A stretch of DNA of 64,000 nt from Closterium sp. Naga37s-1 (lineage: Eukaryota > Streptophyta > Zygnematophyceae > Desmidiales > Closteriaceae). The stretch is from contig CANJKZ010000010.1 of NCBI GenBank assembly GCA_947471745.1, positions 8,367,501 through 8,431,500 of the forward strand, read 5' to 3'. Below, one piece after another: positions 53,762 to 64,000 of this stretch (position 1 is its first letter; each line of letters begins with the position of its first letter). The notes under the pieces are model-generated. The model made no database searches. It was not told the DNA's origin and saw only the letters and a program-made list of their open reading frames with translations. Both the position numbers and the translations under genes were made by a program.

Positions 53762-56005
53762 AGGTGACAGAATATTGCCTGCATGGATTCAGAGTGGTTA
53801 GACAATGCAGGATGGGTGATGACTCACACTTTGTATTATGCGTAGACTAAATTGAAAGCGACATTGCATGCAAAAATCCGCAGAAGAACCAGCAACCGCT
53901 TCGATCCACCTCATCTGCATCAAGCATTATTATGTGCTTGAATACGAGAACCATTATTATTGATGCGTAGATAACGATCTCCACTGAACATGGTCACCCA
54001 ACACACAAGCATGTTTAGCAATGAACATTGCTGCTACTTTTATCGGAACGCCGGTATGTTTGCCATGTCACTGGTACCTTAAAACACAAACGTAGTAGAG
54101 TGTTTTTGTAGATCGTTGTAAGCATAGGTGTTCATGTCATGTTGGTTTTCGAGGGTAGTGTAGACGGCATGCCTACCATGCATCAATCAAGAGATAGTAA
54201 ATGCGCGCCATCAAATCTACGCCTGCGGTGGCGTAAGATGAGGAATCGGGACACATGAATGCAGACGTGTCATTTCTCCAAATACAGTGTCTATACGCGC
54301 AAGATGTAGACTATATAGCTTTGTTTGCGTGTCTTCCAGAGTGAGCGATCCAGTGCTATGTTATGCTATGTTGGTTTTCGAATGTAGTGTATAAGTCATG
54401 ACTACCATGCAACTAGCAAGATTTGTTCAGTGGCGATCACGCTAGAGTTAGTCATGCGAGCCAACAAATCTACATGAGCTATGCCTGCAGATGTGAACGC
54501 GGGACACATGAACGCGTTACGGTAGAGTATCGTTAAGCCACACGTGTAAAATATGAACGACAATCTGCAATAACAACCCTATCCGAACAACATTGGTCAC
54601 ATCTATCGATGTAGACCCGTTTAGCGGTTTCTAATCACTGTCCCTGTCAATGCCACCGCTTGTCAGTTGCAGACGTAGTCCCCCTACAGTGTAGTGTCAC
54701 CATCGGGTGCATTTACATGGACGAGTCTAACAATGCTACACTACACACCGTAGTGCATGCAGATTTGAATGTGAACCTCTTGCATATTTAGAAACTGAAA
54801 TGCAACATTGCAGACATGCTGCGCGCCAATGCGGTTGGAAAAATCTACAACACATGTCAATCTGCAATCACAATCTGCCCTAACATTGCCATCTGAAGAA
54901 CATTCGTCCCGTCGAACGATGTACACTTGTTCAATTCATGCGTCTACCCGAAACGTCCCTGTCATTGCCTATTTGGCAAACCGTTTGAAGTAGTGACCAA
55001 TACAAGTCCGCAACGTCGCTGACACTGCCTATGTGGACTTGAATGGTGGTGCGCGCCAACAAATATGCAGTTCCCTGCTGTTTATTGCCGCAGCATGCCA
55101 CAAAGAGTGCAAATATGACATTTACCACTGAACCTGACGTGGACCAGTTGATTTATGCGCAACACTTGCGCAGACAATACGGCGCACAACTGTAAACAAA
55201 CACGTGGCAGTTGATGCATTGCTTCCCCGACAACATTGTACGAGGCAAAGTCGAAATCTAAGCTGCGATACATTACGCACGCGACTCGCTCAACTGTCAA
55301 TTCGTGGCAACATTGACGTTGCAATGTTGAAAACGACGCAGAATTAGAGTACTCTGCAGCACAACACGTGGCGTATATCCAGTCGCGCACTCTCATTCCG
55401 ATAACGTTGCCAGTGTTCTGTGTGACTCCGCTAGATAAGAAGCCCACATGCGGTGGCGGAGAAGCATGCTGCGCGCCAACAATAGGGCAGACACCCCACG
55501 TGACTGGTGCAATAAAAAACACTCTATCCACTCCGTTTCCCCCCAACACATTTCGCATGCGGCGTGCAGGACCGTAGATCATCGCAAGATTTACGTTGCA
55601 ATGTTGATATCGACTACGGAGCGGAGGAACTGGCAGTACTCCACGTGGCATATGACACACCACCCACTGCATTATGATAACGTAGAGCAGTCGCATCTAG
55701 ACGTAGCGATGTACATCTGTCCACCCCTTGGATGTCAATCGCGTCGCGGCATCTTACCCAAGACATCTGGCTCAACACCTCTCCGTAGGGGGTTTTGAAC
55801 ATCTCTTACTCGCGCAGATGTAAATGTTGCTGGAAATACACTTCCCAGTCATTTAGTCAACGAGTCTGTTGAGCAGGACTTCTTTCATTGCACCCGCTTA
55901 TCTAGCATCGGAGCCCTTGTCGTGTGTTTTAAGGCAGTGTCTAGAAGACGAGAACGGAATTTCGAGTTTTAGCTGGTGGCGTAGATCTGCTTAGCTCTGA
56001 ACGCA
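53762..56005. other. Spacer between genes B and C with decayed repeats
   Basis: No gene seen in 2.2 kb. The GCGCGCCA core recurs at about 54203, 54821, 55051 and 55471, with related context (CCAACAAATCTAC, GGGACACATGAA, GCAGACGTG). Two copies of a longer module are visible near 54100-54260 and 54360-54520 (TATGTTGGTTTTCGA, ACCATGCA, AATCTAC, GGGACACATGAA). It is the same repeat family as in the A-B spacer. Confidence 0.55.
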
Positions 56006-59000
56006 ATGGCAGATCCTCTTATTATATGAGGCTGTGGGGTAGCCGTAAAGATTACGCAGGAGGCTTACCAAGCTTTTATCTCGAAGGAAGAGGAGTGGAG
56101 CGAAAGCATGCTAGATTTCTCTATCTTGTAAGAATACTGCTGCGGTCCAAATCGAGGCTTTACGACAGTCGTTTTTTGTAGAATCATAATCATCTCTGCC
56201 GCTCTACAAAGCATCCCCGTCCCCCTAGTGCATAGAGGACCAACATATTCTTCGAGCTGTTTTTCCTTCCCCCCCAGACTACAGGTGCAAGACTCTCTCA
56301 CTCGTAAGCATCGATCAAAGATTCGAATAGTGCCAGCGTCAACTGTTAGGACGAGTTTGGCTTTACCGCAGCGTCAGCCGATGCGCCAGGGCATAGAACA
56401 CAGTCTTCTCCGTAAACAGGCTATCGTCATCCCCCTGTGGTCTCGGTAAACGACCTGTGCTTCGATCGCGCTGAATTGATGTTTTGTTTCGAGCATATCT
56501 GATTTAACGCTAATGCGGTTTTGTGCAGAGTATCGTTCAATCCATCCGCATTAATAAGCTTGATGGTAGTTCTCCATCCAGACGATCTACTTGTGTCTTC
56601 GGGCTCTCCCTTCCGCACGCGCGTCCTGCACTACGACCCCAAGTCTGGTGTGCCTACCCATACACACGCTGCTTTCGCCGAAGAAGTTTTAGGGTGAGTG
56701 CGTTTTTCCCGTTCTTTGCGTTCATCCCGTGGCAGACAAACCCATCTGATTAAAACTGTTGTGGTTTCAGATGGCTGAAGGAGCAACTCCTTGTAGAGCG
56801 TTGTCCACAAGACACTGCGCTGACTTGCGAGGATGAGGAGCTCCGCGTGATGAGGACCAGGCTGGCGAGTTTGACGCTCGAGCGCTGCACGGTAAGCTTT
56901 TGACACCCTGGTTTCAGCGGAATTGCAATCTATTCTGAATACACTACTAAACACAGTGCATGTGATTTTTCTATTCACAGGTATCGTCACATGTTGGGCG
57001 GATGCAGGTTGGGTCCGGTCAGCTAGTGTCGTATTTCTGGGGGAAGCTGGTGGAAAATTGGGAGTTCGTGCTTTCGATGCAGAGCGGGAGACCCTTTCCT
57101 GGTCTTGGCAAAGGAACATACTCGAAGGAGGAAATACTGGCCTGGCTGATAACGACATGCCGCGATCATTTCGGGGGCCACGCGAACAAGCAAGTAGCTG
57201 ACCTGGTAGAGGTGGACGACGACGCGGACTCAGACTCTACGTGCGATCTGACAAATGAGGAAGACGGTGAAGAGGAGGAAGCCACGGAGGCGCATGCCGA
57301 CACAGGGGTCCGTGCACCGTCTACGCTGTTGCTCACGCGGAAGCCGAGGACGCGCCATACCCAATCGCTGTTGACCAAGGGGGGTATGTCAGATCCATTG
57401 CTGAGCGGAGAGGCGGGGACTATGCACGTCAACGACGCGGAGTGTGGGTTCATGAAGGGTGCTCTACAAGAGGCCGAAAGACTAAGGGTGCAGCGGCGCA
57501 GACAGGCGGAAGGGAGTTCACAAGAGGTGAAGTTGGGAGAGCATGCGGCGGCTCGGACGGTGGCAGCAAGTAATGTTGAACGGCAGATCGAGCAGCGCAG
57601 ACAAGGCGGAGAGACATCTGCAAAAAAATTGAAGAAGCTTCCCGACGACGACCGAAAGAGTGGACCGCAGGAGCTCGCGGCGGATACGGATGCGTCGAGA
57701 GAGAGGGGGGAGTTGGTCGGTGTCGATGTTGAGGCGCTTCAACGGTCCTTGAAGCCGTTCATAAAGCAGTACGTAGAAGAATTGATAATGCGGGCGGAAG
57801 AGAAGCAGGTGGCTGATACCACAGAACATCAACGGTAGTTTGCAAAGACGCTGAAGGAAGAGATCATGGCCGCTGTGCACGGGAAGCGAAACACGGGGCG
57901 AGAGGTGGAAATCGGGAGGTCTAGCATGCTGCATTCGCCTCCAGCAAAGGCCGCAGGTGTTTTGTTGGCGCCTTCAATTCCAGATGCCGCCCCTTCCACC
58001 CCCCTGCAGCATACTAACATCCATGGCATGACTCTGGGTGTCGCCACGGATGTTGAAGCGGTAGATAAGGAAGTACAAAAAGGTGGTGAAAACGGACAGC
58101 CACAGACAGGTGTGGGCAAGGGGAATGTGCGAGAGGGGGCGAAGGGGGCAATGGGGGAACTATTGGCGCACACCGGTTCGGAGGGTGCTGTTGAAGGTGT
58201 CGGAGAGGACGTGCAGATCAAGGAAAGAGGAGGCGAACACGACACGGTGGAAGAGAAAGAACATGGGAGCTCGGACGGCAAGGAGGCAGAGAGGGTGGAT
58301 GAGACTTCTGGAGAAAAGAAGAATGCAGATGTGGTCGTTCAAATAGCAGACATGGAAGCGGAAGAGAAGCGTCTGGCAGCGAAGGAAGAGGAGGAGAGAA
58401 CTCGGGCTGCGGAGCGTACGAGGGCTCTAGCGTCGGAGAGGGCGCGACTATCTGCTGCACGACTTTGACTGATGCAGGAACGGGGACCGGAGGATCATGG
58501 TGCTGGAAAGCCGGCAATGGAAACCTCTGGGGAAGACAGGCTTCGTCAAATGCCTGAACATTCAGAGGGTACACGTGGGTTGAAAAGGGGGAGGGATGTG
58601 GAGGCGGACCAGAGCGAGTCGCAGACAGGTGCAGATGAAGCGATTGCTAGTGATGGGGACGGGATCGGAGAGGGCAAGAGAGGGAAGGTTTGTGTTGTAG
58701 CAGACGGTCTGGGTAAAGTGTACGGGGAAGATAAGCCGTACAAAGCAGGCGGGTTTTTCAAGCGGAAGAAGGCAACAGCGGGAGGCAAGTACTGTTCCGA
58801 GCAGACAGTTGGAGGGTGCAAGAGAAATCTGGGGAATTTTGACAGCGAGCGGAATAGGAACTTCAGCATCGCCATCTGCTGGATGGCATACACTCCAGAT
58901 GCGGACCCCATCGCCTACGGCATGGACAAGGAGGATGTCCAAGCGTGGTCGGCCCATCTCAACCTTGCCAAGCAGATGCCGACAGGTGTCTGGAGCGTTC

Positions 59001-59683
59001 TGAACGAGCTGCACATTTCCCGGATTGAGAAGTGAGTGACGTATGTTGCAATGCATTGTTGGAGGCTTACGGTGTGCTCACAAAACGCTGCTTGTTGATA
59101 CTGCCCTCCCAACAGTTTCGGTGTCGTCTTGAAGAAAACGAACGAGCGTCTGGCAAAGGGTGCGGAATTGCAGACCGGTCTCTGCGAAGGAATCGGCTTG
59201 GCAATGCTGCTTGGCTGCACGGGTGTGGAACCAGCCCCAGACAAAGTCCCTCCTGCAGTGTACGCTGCTGGCGTAGCATCAGCGCTGTACACCTTATGGG
59301 GAGCCTCGATTGGTACTCCAGAAGAAGACTACAAAGCTGGCGCCTTGACCGTCGCGAGCTGCATCGTCAACGACGAGGAGCTGTCGAAGCATGCGGCAGA
59401 AGTGGCCCGAAGCGGCATAGTTGCAGTGAAGCAGGTCTCAGACAGACAACTCATAAAGAAGGAATGGCCGGCTGTCTTGGAGGGCAAGATTGTCGAGATC
59501 CTAAACCTCCCCAAGGACGAGGTAGAAGTGACCAATCTCGCCAAGGTGGTAGCTAGGGTCACGGTCTACTGGTGTCAGTGTGGCTTCGCTTCTAGGGGAC
59601 TGGCTCGCCACCAGGGCGCAACGCTTTCCATACTGCCAACGCGACGTGGGCCGAGGCAGAAGGGGGAGAAGGGGGATGAGTGA
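56006..59683 (+). pseudogene. Gene C: paralog of A with preserved exons but three in-frame stops
   Basis: Exons: 56006-56127, 56278-56445, 56529-56693, 56771-56891, 56981-59031, 59116-59683. The first three are 122, 168 and 165 bp, exactly the sizes in gene A, and all phases agree. Exons 1-5 give the same Ulp1-like blocks (EWSESMLDF, ISLMVVL, VLHYDPKSG, WLKEQL, MQVGSGQLVSYFW), again without His or Cys. A shorter charged middle region (about 57180-58690) replaces the long coiled coil. The C-terminal domain is well kept (GGCKRNLG, AICWMAYTPD, MPTGVWSVLNEL, WCQCG). In-frame stops lie at 56027-56029 (TGA), 57836-57838 (TAG) and 58466-58468 (TGA). It is probably a young pseudogene; separate shorter products or read-through are alternatives. 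Confidence 0.65.
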
Positions 59684-60855
59684 TTGACGGGTGATGTGTA
59701 GTTAGAGTGTGCAGTTGCTGATCTGCATGATAATGAGAATTAAATGTGTTCCATACATCTACCGTTGCTTTGAGCAGTACCCCGCTAAACCAATTTGACG
59801 ATCCTCACATCTAAGCTCTGTCCAGTGTATCTGGTCTACTGCACGATAACTAAAGATGTTCTGCATGATAGTGTATACCCGAAGATTTGGGCTGTTGAAC
59901 ACTTATCCCCTTAAAATGTAGAAATTGTCGCGGCTCTCCGAATTCAATGAAGCTCCACAAAACCGACACCTGCAGAATTAAACAGAGCTCTCAAACGATC
60001 GCACGCAATGGTGAGGACTCTCTGAAATACTAAACAACTTCAATGTACCGTCGCTTAAAGAAAACACCTATTTGTCTGCACCTTCAAACCCATTGGTAGA
60101 CGAAACCGCGTAGAGTTGCTATGAGTCCGATGCAACTTGATGCATCTTTGCATCTGTTCTCCCGCCCTCACTAAACTAATCAACCACAATCTACCGTCGC
60201 ATAAACAACGAACCTATTTGTCTGCAAATTAGAACCCAATGGTAATAGGAACCGCGTAGAGTTGTCGTGAGTTCGATGCAACCTCATAAAACATTTTGCG
60301 GACTACAGGTTCCTTGTTAACCAACTCTACCATATTTGCATCTAAGCTGTGTCCACGTGTCCGTGGCCAAGCTCCACACTATCTACACCTGCACTTCTGA
60401 ACAATGCTCTTTTCCGAGGCACGCAAAGTTGTCTCGTCGTCTAAGCAAGGAACAAATCACAATCAATCGTACCATAATCAATATGGTGAGAGAAACCGCG
60501 TAGAGTTGTTGTGAGTCCGACGCCGCCTCGCCCGGAAATCTCCGCATTTCTCAGGTCGGTTTCTCGACCGATCAGAAGGGAACTGTCCATCTCTACCATG
60601 CAACAACCTAAAACACCAGTTTTTACAGCAAACCACCAACACGCACACCATCTACCTCGACAATGTTGAAGAGAGCACCCTAAACCCTTCAGGTTGGCCT
60701 GGACGCTTTCACGTCAGAATATACCCTGGCATATAAAGGTCCTACGAGTCTGCGCGTAGAGTTTTAAAATGTTTCTCTACGCATGTGGCAAACGCAAACC
60801 CCATGCACAAAAATTTCGCACCACCTCATAATAACCCCTAATTCTACGCCCCAAG
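59684..60855. repeat. Spacer of decayed tandem repeats (ACCGCGTAGAGTTG family)
   Basis: The phrase [AG]AACCGCGTAGAGTTG occurs at about 60102, 60250 and 60492, followed by GAGT[CT]CGA and preceded by CCTATTTGTCTGCA in two copies. A weaker copy (TGCGCGTAGAGTTTT) lies near 60750. TCTAAGCT[CG]TGTCCA also recurs (59810, 60343). Spacing is irregular (148 and 242 bp). No gene is seen. Confidence 0.65.
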
Positions 60856-63796
60856 TCACGCCCCAGGCCTTTTCTTCAAAGGCTTTTGAGACTCTACGTC
60901 CTTGATCGTCATCCACTGGGCTTTGCCGAAGAGTTCTTCCCCCCACGTGTCGTCGCGCAGACCATTCAGCACGAGAAGGTACGAAACCCTCTCTTGCGCA
61001 TCGTCCGTGAGGCTTTTCCCCCCAACCGTTGATGTTCGCTGCCTCTTCGTGCCCCTCTTCTCCTTAACGATTAGCCCATCTGCGAAAACCGAGGGAGATG
61101 TCTGGAACAGCACGTTCACGTCATTGGTCATCGCCTCCACCGAGTCGTCCACCCTGAACTTTTCCACCGCTAACATAGCCTTGTGAATGCGACGCAGCTG
61201 CTTTTCACAAGTGCCATCCTTGGCATCGAGGCGCACGGTGGGTTTGAACTTGCCTTTCTCGTCCTCGCATTCCTCTCCCCTCTTGAAATGTGCCCATTTA
61301 ACGATAAAGCGAGGATCCTCTGCAACAGCACGCAGTGTTCGGCCTTCCACAAGGAAGCTAGCCTTGTTCCACAACGCCCATGCGTCTGCCACTGTGGTGC
61401 TGTCACGCCACGGCCTCACTACACTGTCGAAGTAGACAATCTCTGGTGTAGGTGCAGCTGGCTCTGGGGTTGAAGGGCCAGCTCCACCTTTCTCCATCTT
61501 CGAGGAGCCCGCAGCTCCTGCGGCAGAGTTGTCGGCGCCAACGTTGCCCGCCGAGGAGACCGTGAGAGCGGCCAACTCGGCCTTGAGCTGCGCCAGCTGC
61601 TCCAGGAGACTCTTTTTGTCGCTCTTCAACGCACGGTTTTCGGCCTGGAGCTCGGCGGTGAGGACGTCCTTCTGCCCATTCTGCTTCCGCAAGCAATGGT
61701 TCTCTGCGAGAAGCTTCGCTGTCTCGTGCTCTCCCTCGATACGGTAAATAGCGTTCTGCGAAACGGAAGCACGTTAGGCGGTGAGAATTCTAGCAGTAAC
61801 AAGAATAATCAGTGGCGAAAAAGACACTTACGGCCTCCATCGACTGTCCCGCGTTCTCCCTCATGTCCTGACCGTTTTTGTCCATGGCTGCAACAATCTT
61901 GGCCCACTTTTGAAACAAGGGCTCTTTGCAGAGACGGCTTATCTGCACATATGGGTGTCGCGGGCAGTCGCATCGTGGTTCATTTGGGTCGAACTCGTGC
62001 TCGCGACAGTGGATCCACATCATTGCAAGGTCTGCGCGACCACGTCCCAACCGCAGTTGATGAGGCACTCCAAAAACCTCCGCCCAGAGTGATGCTGCTT
62101 GTAGGAGGTCCTGGGACGGTTGTACTCATCGACCTGGTGGTGAGGGACGGTTGCAAAGTCGAAGAGATGCTATGATTGAATACCTCATCTGCTCCCAACT
62201 GGTGAATTCAAGCCCACAAATTTACCTTTTTCAACTGCTTCTCGGCCCAGGGGAAGATGTGCTTTCTGAAAAGCTTCTTCAGCTTTTTCCACTCCTTTTT
62301 TACTGGGAGAACAGCGTGTGCTCTGCCGATGTAGTAATCCCCCGGAGTTCCGGTGAATCCAGCCATCATAAGCATCGGATGAAAAGGAATCCCAATAATG
62401 TACGCCTTCCGCATCTCTCCCTACTCCCACCCACCCAGAGCACCAATGTCTGCATCGGCGCAACGGTCGTCGCTCAGCCCCTGCGCCCCCGATCGTCTGA
62501 AAATGTGCGTCACCTTGCTGAACATCCAATTTGTCTGTTTCATGACCCAGCGGATCCAGTTGTTGTGAGTCACGTACTTCATCTCGTCTTGCGGCTGCGG
62601 AGGAGGGTCATTCGGCTTCCTTATGCCAAAAAACAGGTGCTTCTTGGTCCACTTACGCGGCTTCCGAAATTTGAGTCGAGGTACCACTCCAGGGCCGTAT
62701 CTAATCGGGACGAGATCGTAGAGCCAATGAACCCACAAGAAAACCCCGCCAACGCCGCAGAGCTGCCAGTCGATGTGCCTCGCCAGATACTGATGTGTCA
62801 GGTTATTGGAAAGGTTGGTCTTTGTTTTCCTCGAGGCGATGACGAGCACAGGAAGGTCCATCTTCCCTTTTACGCGGGTGCTGCTCCGGCACATGCGGAT
62901 GAACATGTTGGCGAATCGGATTTTGCGAATAGAGACCCCCCTTCCCAGAACCTGGTGCGCCAGCTGAATCATGACCTTCACGGCGAGAACCCTCCACAGC
63001 GCCTGCGATGGAAAATCCTTGCTCCGCGCGTAGATCTTAAAAGTCTTTTCTGGAATAATGTTGTGATGCAGCTCCTTGTACTGATCCACGTTGTAGCAGT
63101 CGTCGAGAGACCCACGGTGCTGATCCGCGCCGGTTCTGCACAGACAGTAGGCAGTCGTTATACGCTAAGCAATGGTACGAAGCGACGATGATCGTCCACG
63201 ACTCGTTAGAGCTTTCGGTTATGAACTGCAAGGTGAGTGGAATGTGCTTCACATCTACCACAACAAATTGCTCACCGAATCTGCTCCTCGTTGAGGTTGA
63301 CCAGCTTCACTCTCATAAACGCCCTGCCCTGCGCGACTTTGTCTTGCATCTGGGAAAGGGGGTAGTCGTACAGCGCAGACTCGCATTTGCCGAGGCAGCC
63401 GATAGCGTTCATTCTCGCCTTAATCATCTTTGGTGTGCTGGGCTTGGGCTCCCTCCCTGCAACGACAGGGGCATCTCCCTTGAGGGCCTTCGCTTGTGCA
63501 GGTGTCTCATTGAACAAGTACTCTAGGTAGCGGATAATCCTCCACCCGGTAACACGGGGTCCGTGCAGATGCTGCTCGGAGTCGTCCACCGAGTCCCACG
63601 AGAGTTTCAAGTCGTCGCCCATATACCTGCCTACTTCGTCTGGGTTCTCGAGGTCAATTTTCTCGGACTCTGGAATTACGTCTGCCAGCAGAGTCATCAT
63701 CATTACAATAACCCATCGCTTGTAATGGCGCCAGTTGCAGGCGTACTGTGCTCTGGTGTGTGCGGCTTTTCCGTCGATATGCACGGTAGCGAGCAT
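60856..63796 (-). pseudogene. Crypton-like tyrosine recombinase (DNA transposon) gene, decayed
   Basis: Read on the minus strand from about 63796, possibly from beyond the window end. Order: N-terminal core-binding-like segment (63796-63272); a middle part (63260-62424) ending THIFRRSGAQ...IGALGGWE; then KAYIIGIPF...GTPGDYYIGRA...HIFPW (62420-62200). These last blocks resemble the HxxR, W and Tyr blocks of Crypton/GCR1-type tyrosine recombinases. A GTAAAT...CACCAG intron near 62210-62120 keeps phase. A Cys/His-rich segment (CREHEF, RCDCPRHPY) follows, then a GTAAGT...CGCAG intron at 61831-61756 and a C-terminal coiled coil plus an unknown domain ending at 60856. It is broken: an in-frame TAG lies at 62423-62421, and the frame shifts near 62040. 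Exon joints around 63040-63270 are unresolved. Confidence 0.5.
61756..61831 (-). other. 76-nt intron in the Crypton-like gene
   Basis: On the minus strand ATGGAGGCC|GTAAGTGTC, a pyrimidine-rich 3' part, then TTTCGCAG|AACGCT. The phase is 0 on both sides and the downstream exon continues into the coiled-coil frame without a stop. This supports the two exons belonging to one gene. Confidence 0.7.
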
Positions 63797-64000
63797 TTTC
63801 CTGTGAGCTTTCTCGGCGTCGCTCTGCGGTGGATCGCTCCCAAGGAAACCGGTGTCTTCGTTAAACAGGGAACGCCGAGTGTGGCTTGAATTCTGATCGT
63901 CTTGGCCATGCCAAGGTGGTTGTCTCTGCGCAGATCGTCGGCCCCGCCAGCGTCGTCGACGTCGAGCAGACCTTTGGCCTTGCGAAGGTTGTTGGTCCCC
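63797..64000. other. Window edge, possible 5' part of the Crypton-like gene
   Basis: Short minus-strand frames continue here (an ATG at 63909 opens a different frame). No clear first exon can be chosen because the window ends. Confidence 0.3.

Noticed and set aside
56006-63000. Reassigned stop codons to explain in-frame TGA and TAG in gene C and the Crypton-like gene
   Set aside because: Gene A and the giant frame have thousands of codons without any internal stop and end at ordinary stops, so the standard code holds and the interrupted copies are better read as pseudogenes.

Overview
The window is nuclear DNA of a eukaryote with short GT-AG introns. A plastid-type leader on one gene, two Ty1/copia retrotransposons primed by a TGGTATCAGAGC-type site, and a Crypton-like tyrosine recombinase suggest the green lineage, perhaps a streptophyte alga. 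The species is inferred only weakly.

Layout. 1-2.1 kb: a fold-back transposon-like element, then a two-exon gene for a small secreted cysteine-rich peptide with a decayed copy of its last exon. 2.6-4.9 kb (minus): a four-exon gene for a probably plastid-targeted protein with two exon-scale tandem duplications. 5-25.4 kb (minus): one open frame of 6,818 codons, a huge and almost entirely low-complexity protein built from many repeat families. They include 11-residue amphipathic arrays, a 12-residue motif conserved at the protein level, and RT[LM]S sites. 26.4-35.2 kb: a satellite of about 182 bp, cut by a very young copia element with identical 125-bp LTRs.

35.2-59.7 kb holds three tandem members of a gene family I do not recognise, here called A, B and C. 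A and C begin with four exons of nearly the same size that read as a diverged Ulp1/C48-like fold without its catalytic His and Cys. They continue with a charged coiled-coil region, hugely expanded in A by six exact 276-bp repeats, and end in a new two-exon C-terminal domain shared by all three. B has only a short N-terminus and the C-terminal domain and is split by a second young copia element. C is well conserved but carries three in-frame stops. The spacers between A, B and C hold decayed repeats with a GCGCGCCAA core.

59.7-64 kb: a repeat-rich spacer and, on the minus strand, a decayed Crypton-like tyrosine recombinase gene that probably runs off the window end.

The most unusual items are the A/B/C family (pseudo-protease, coiled coil, new domain) and the giant repeat protein. 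No tRNA, rRNA or CRISPR was seen.
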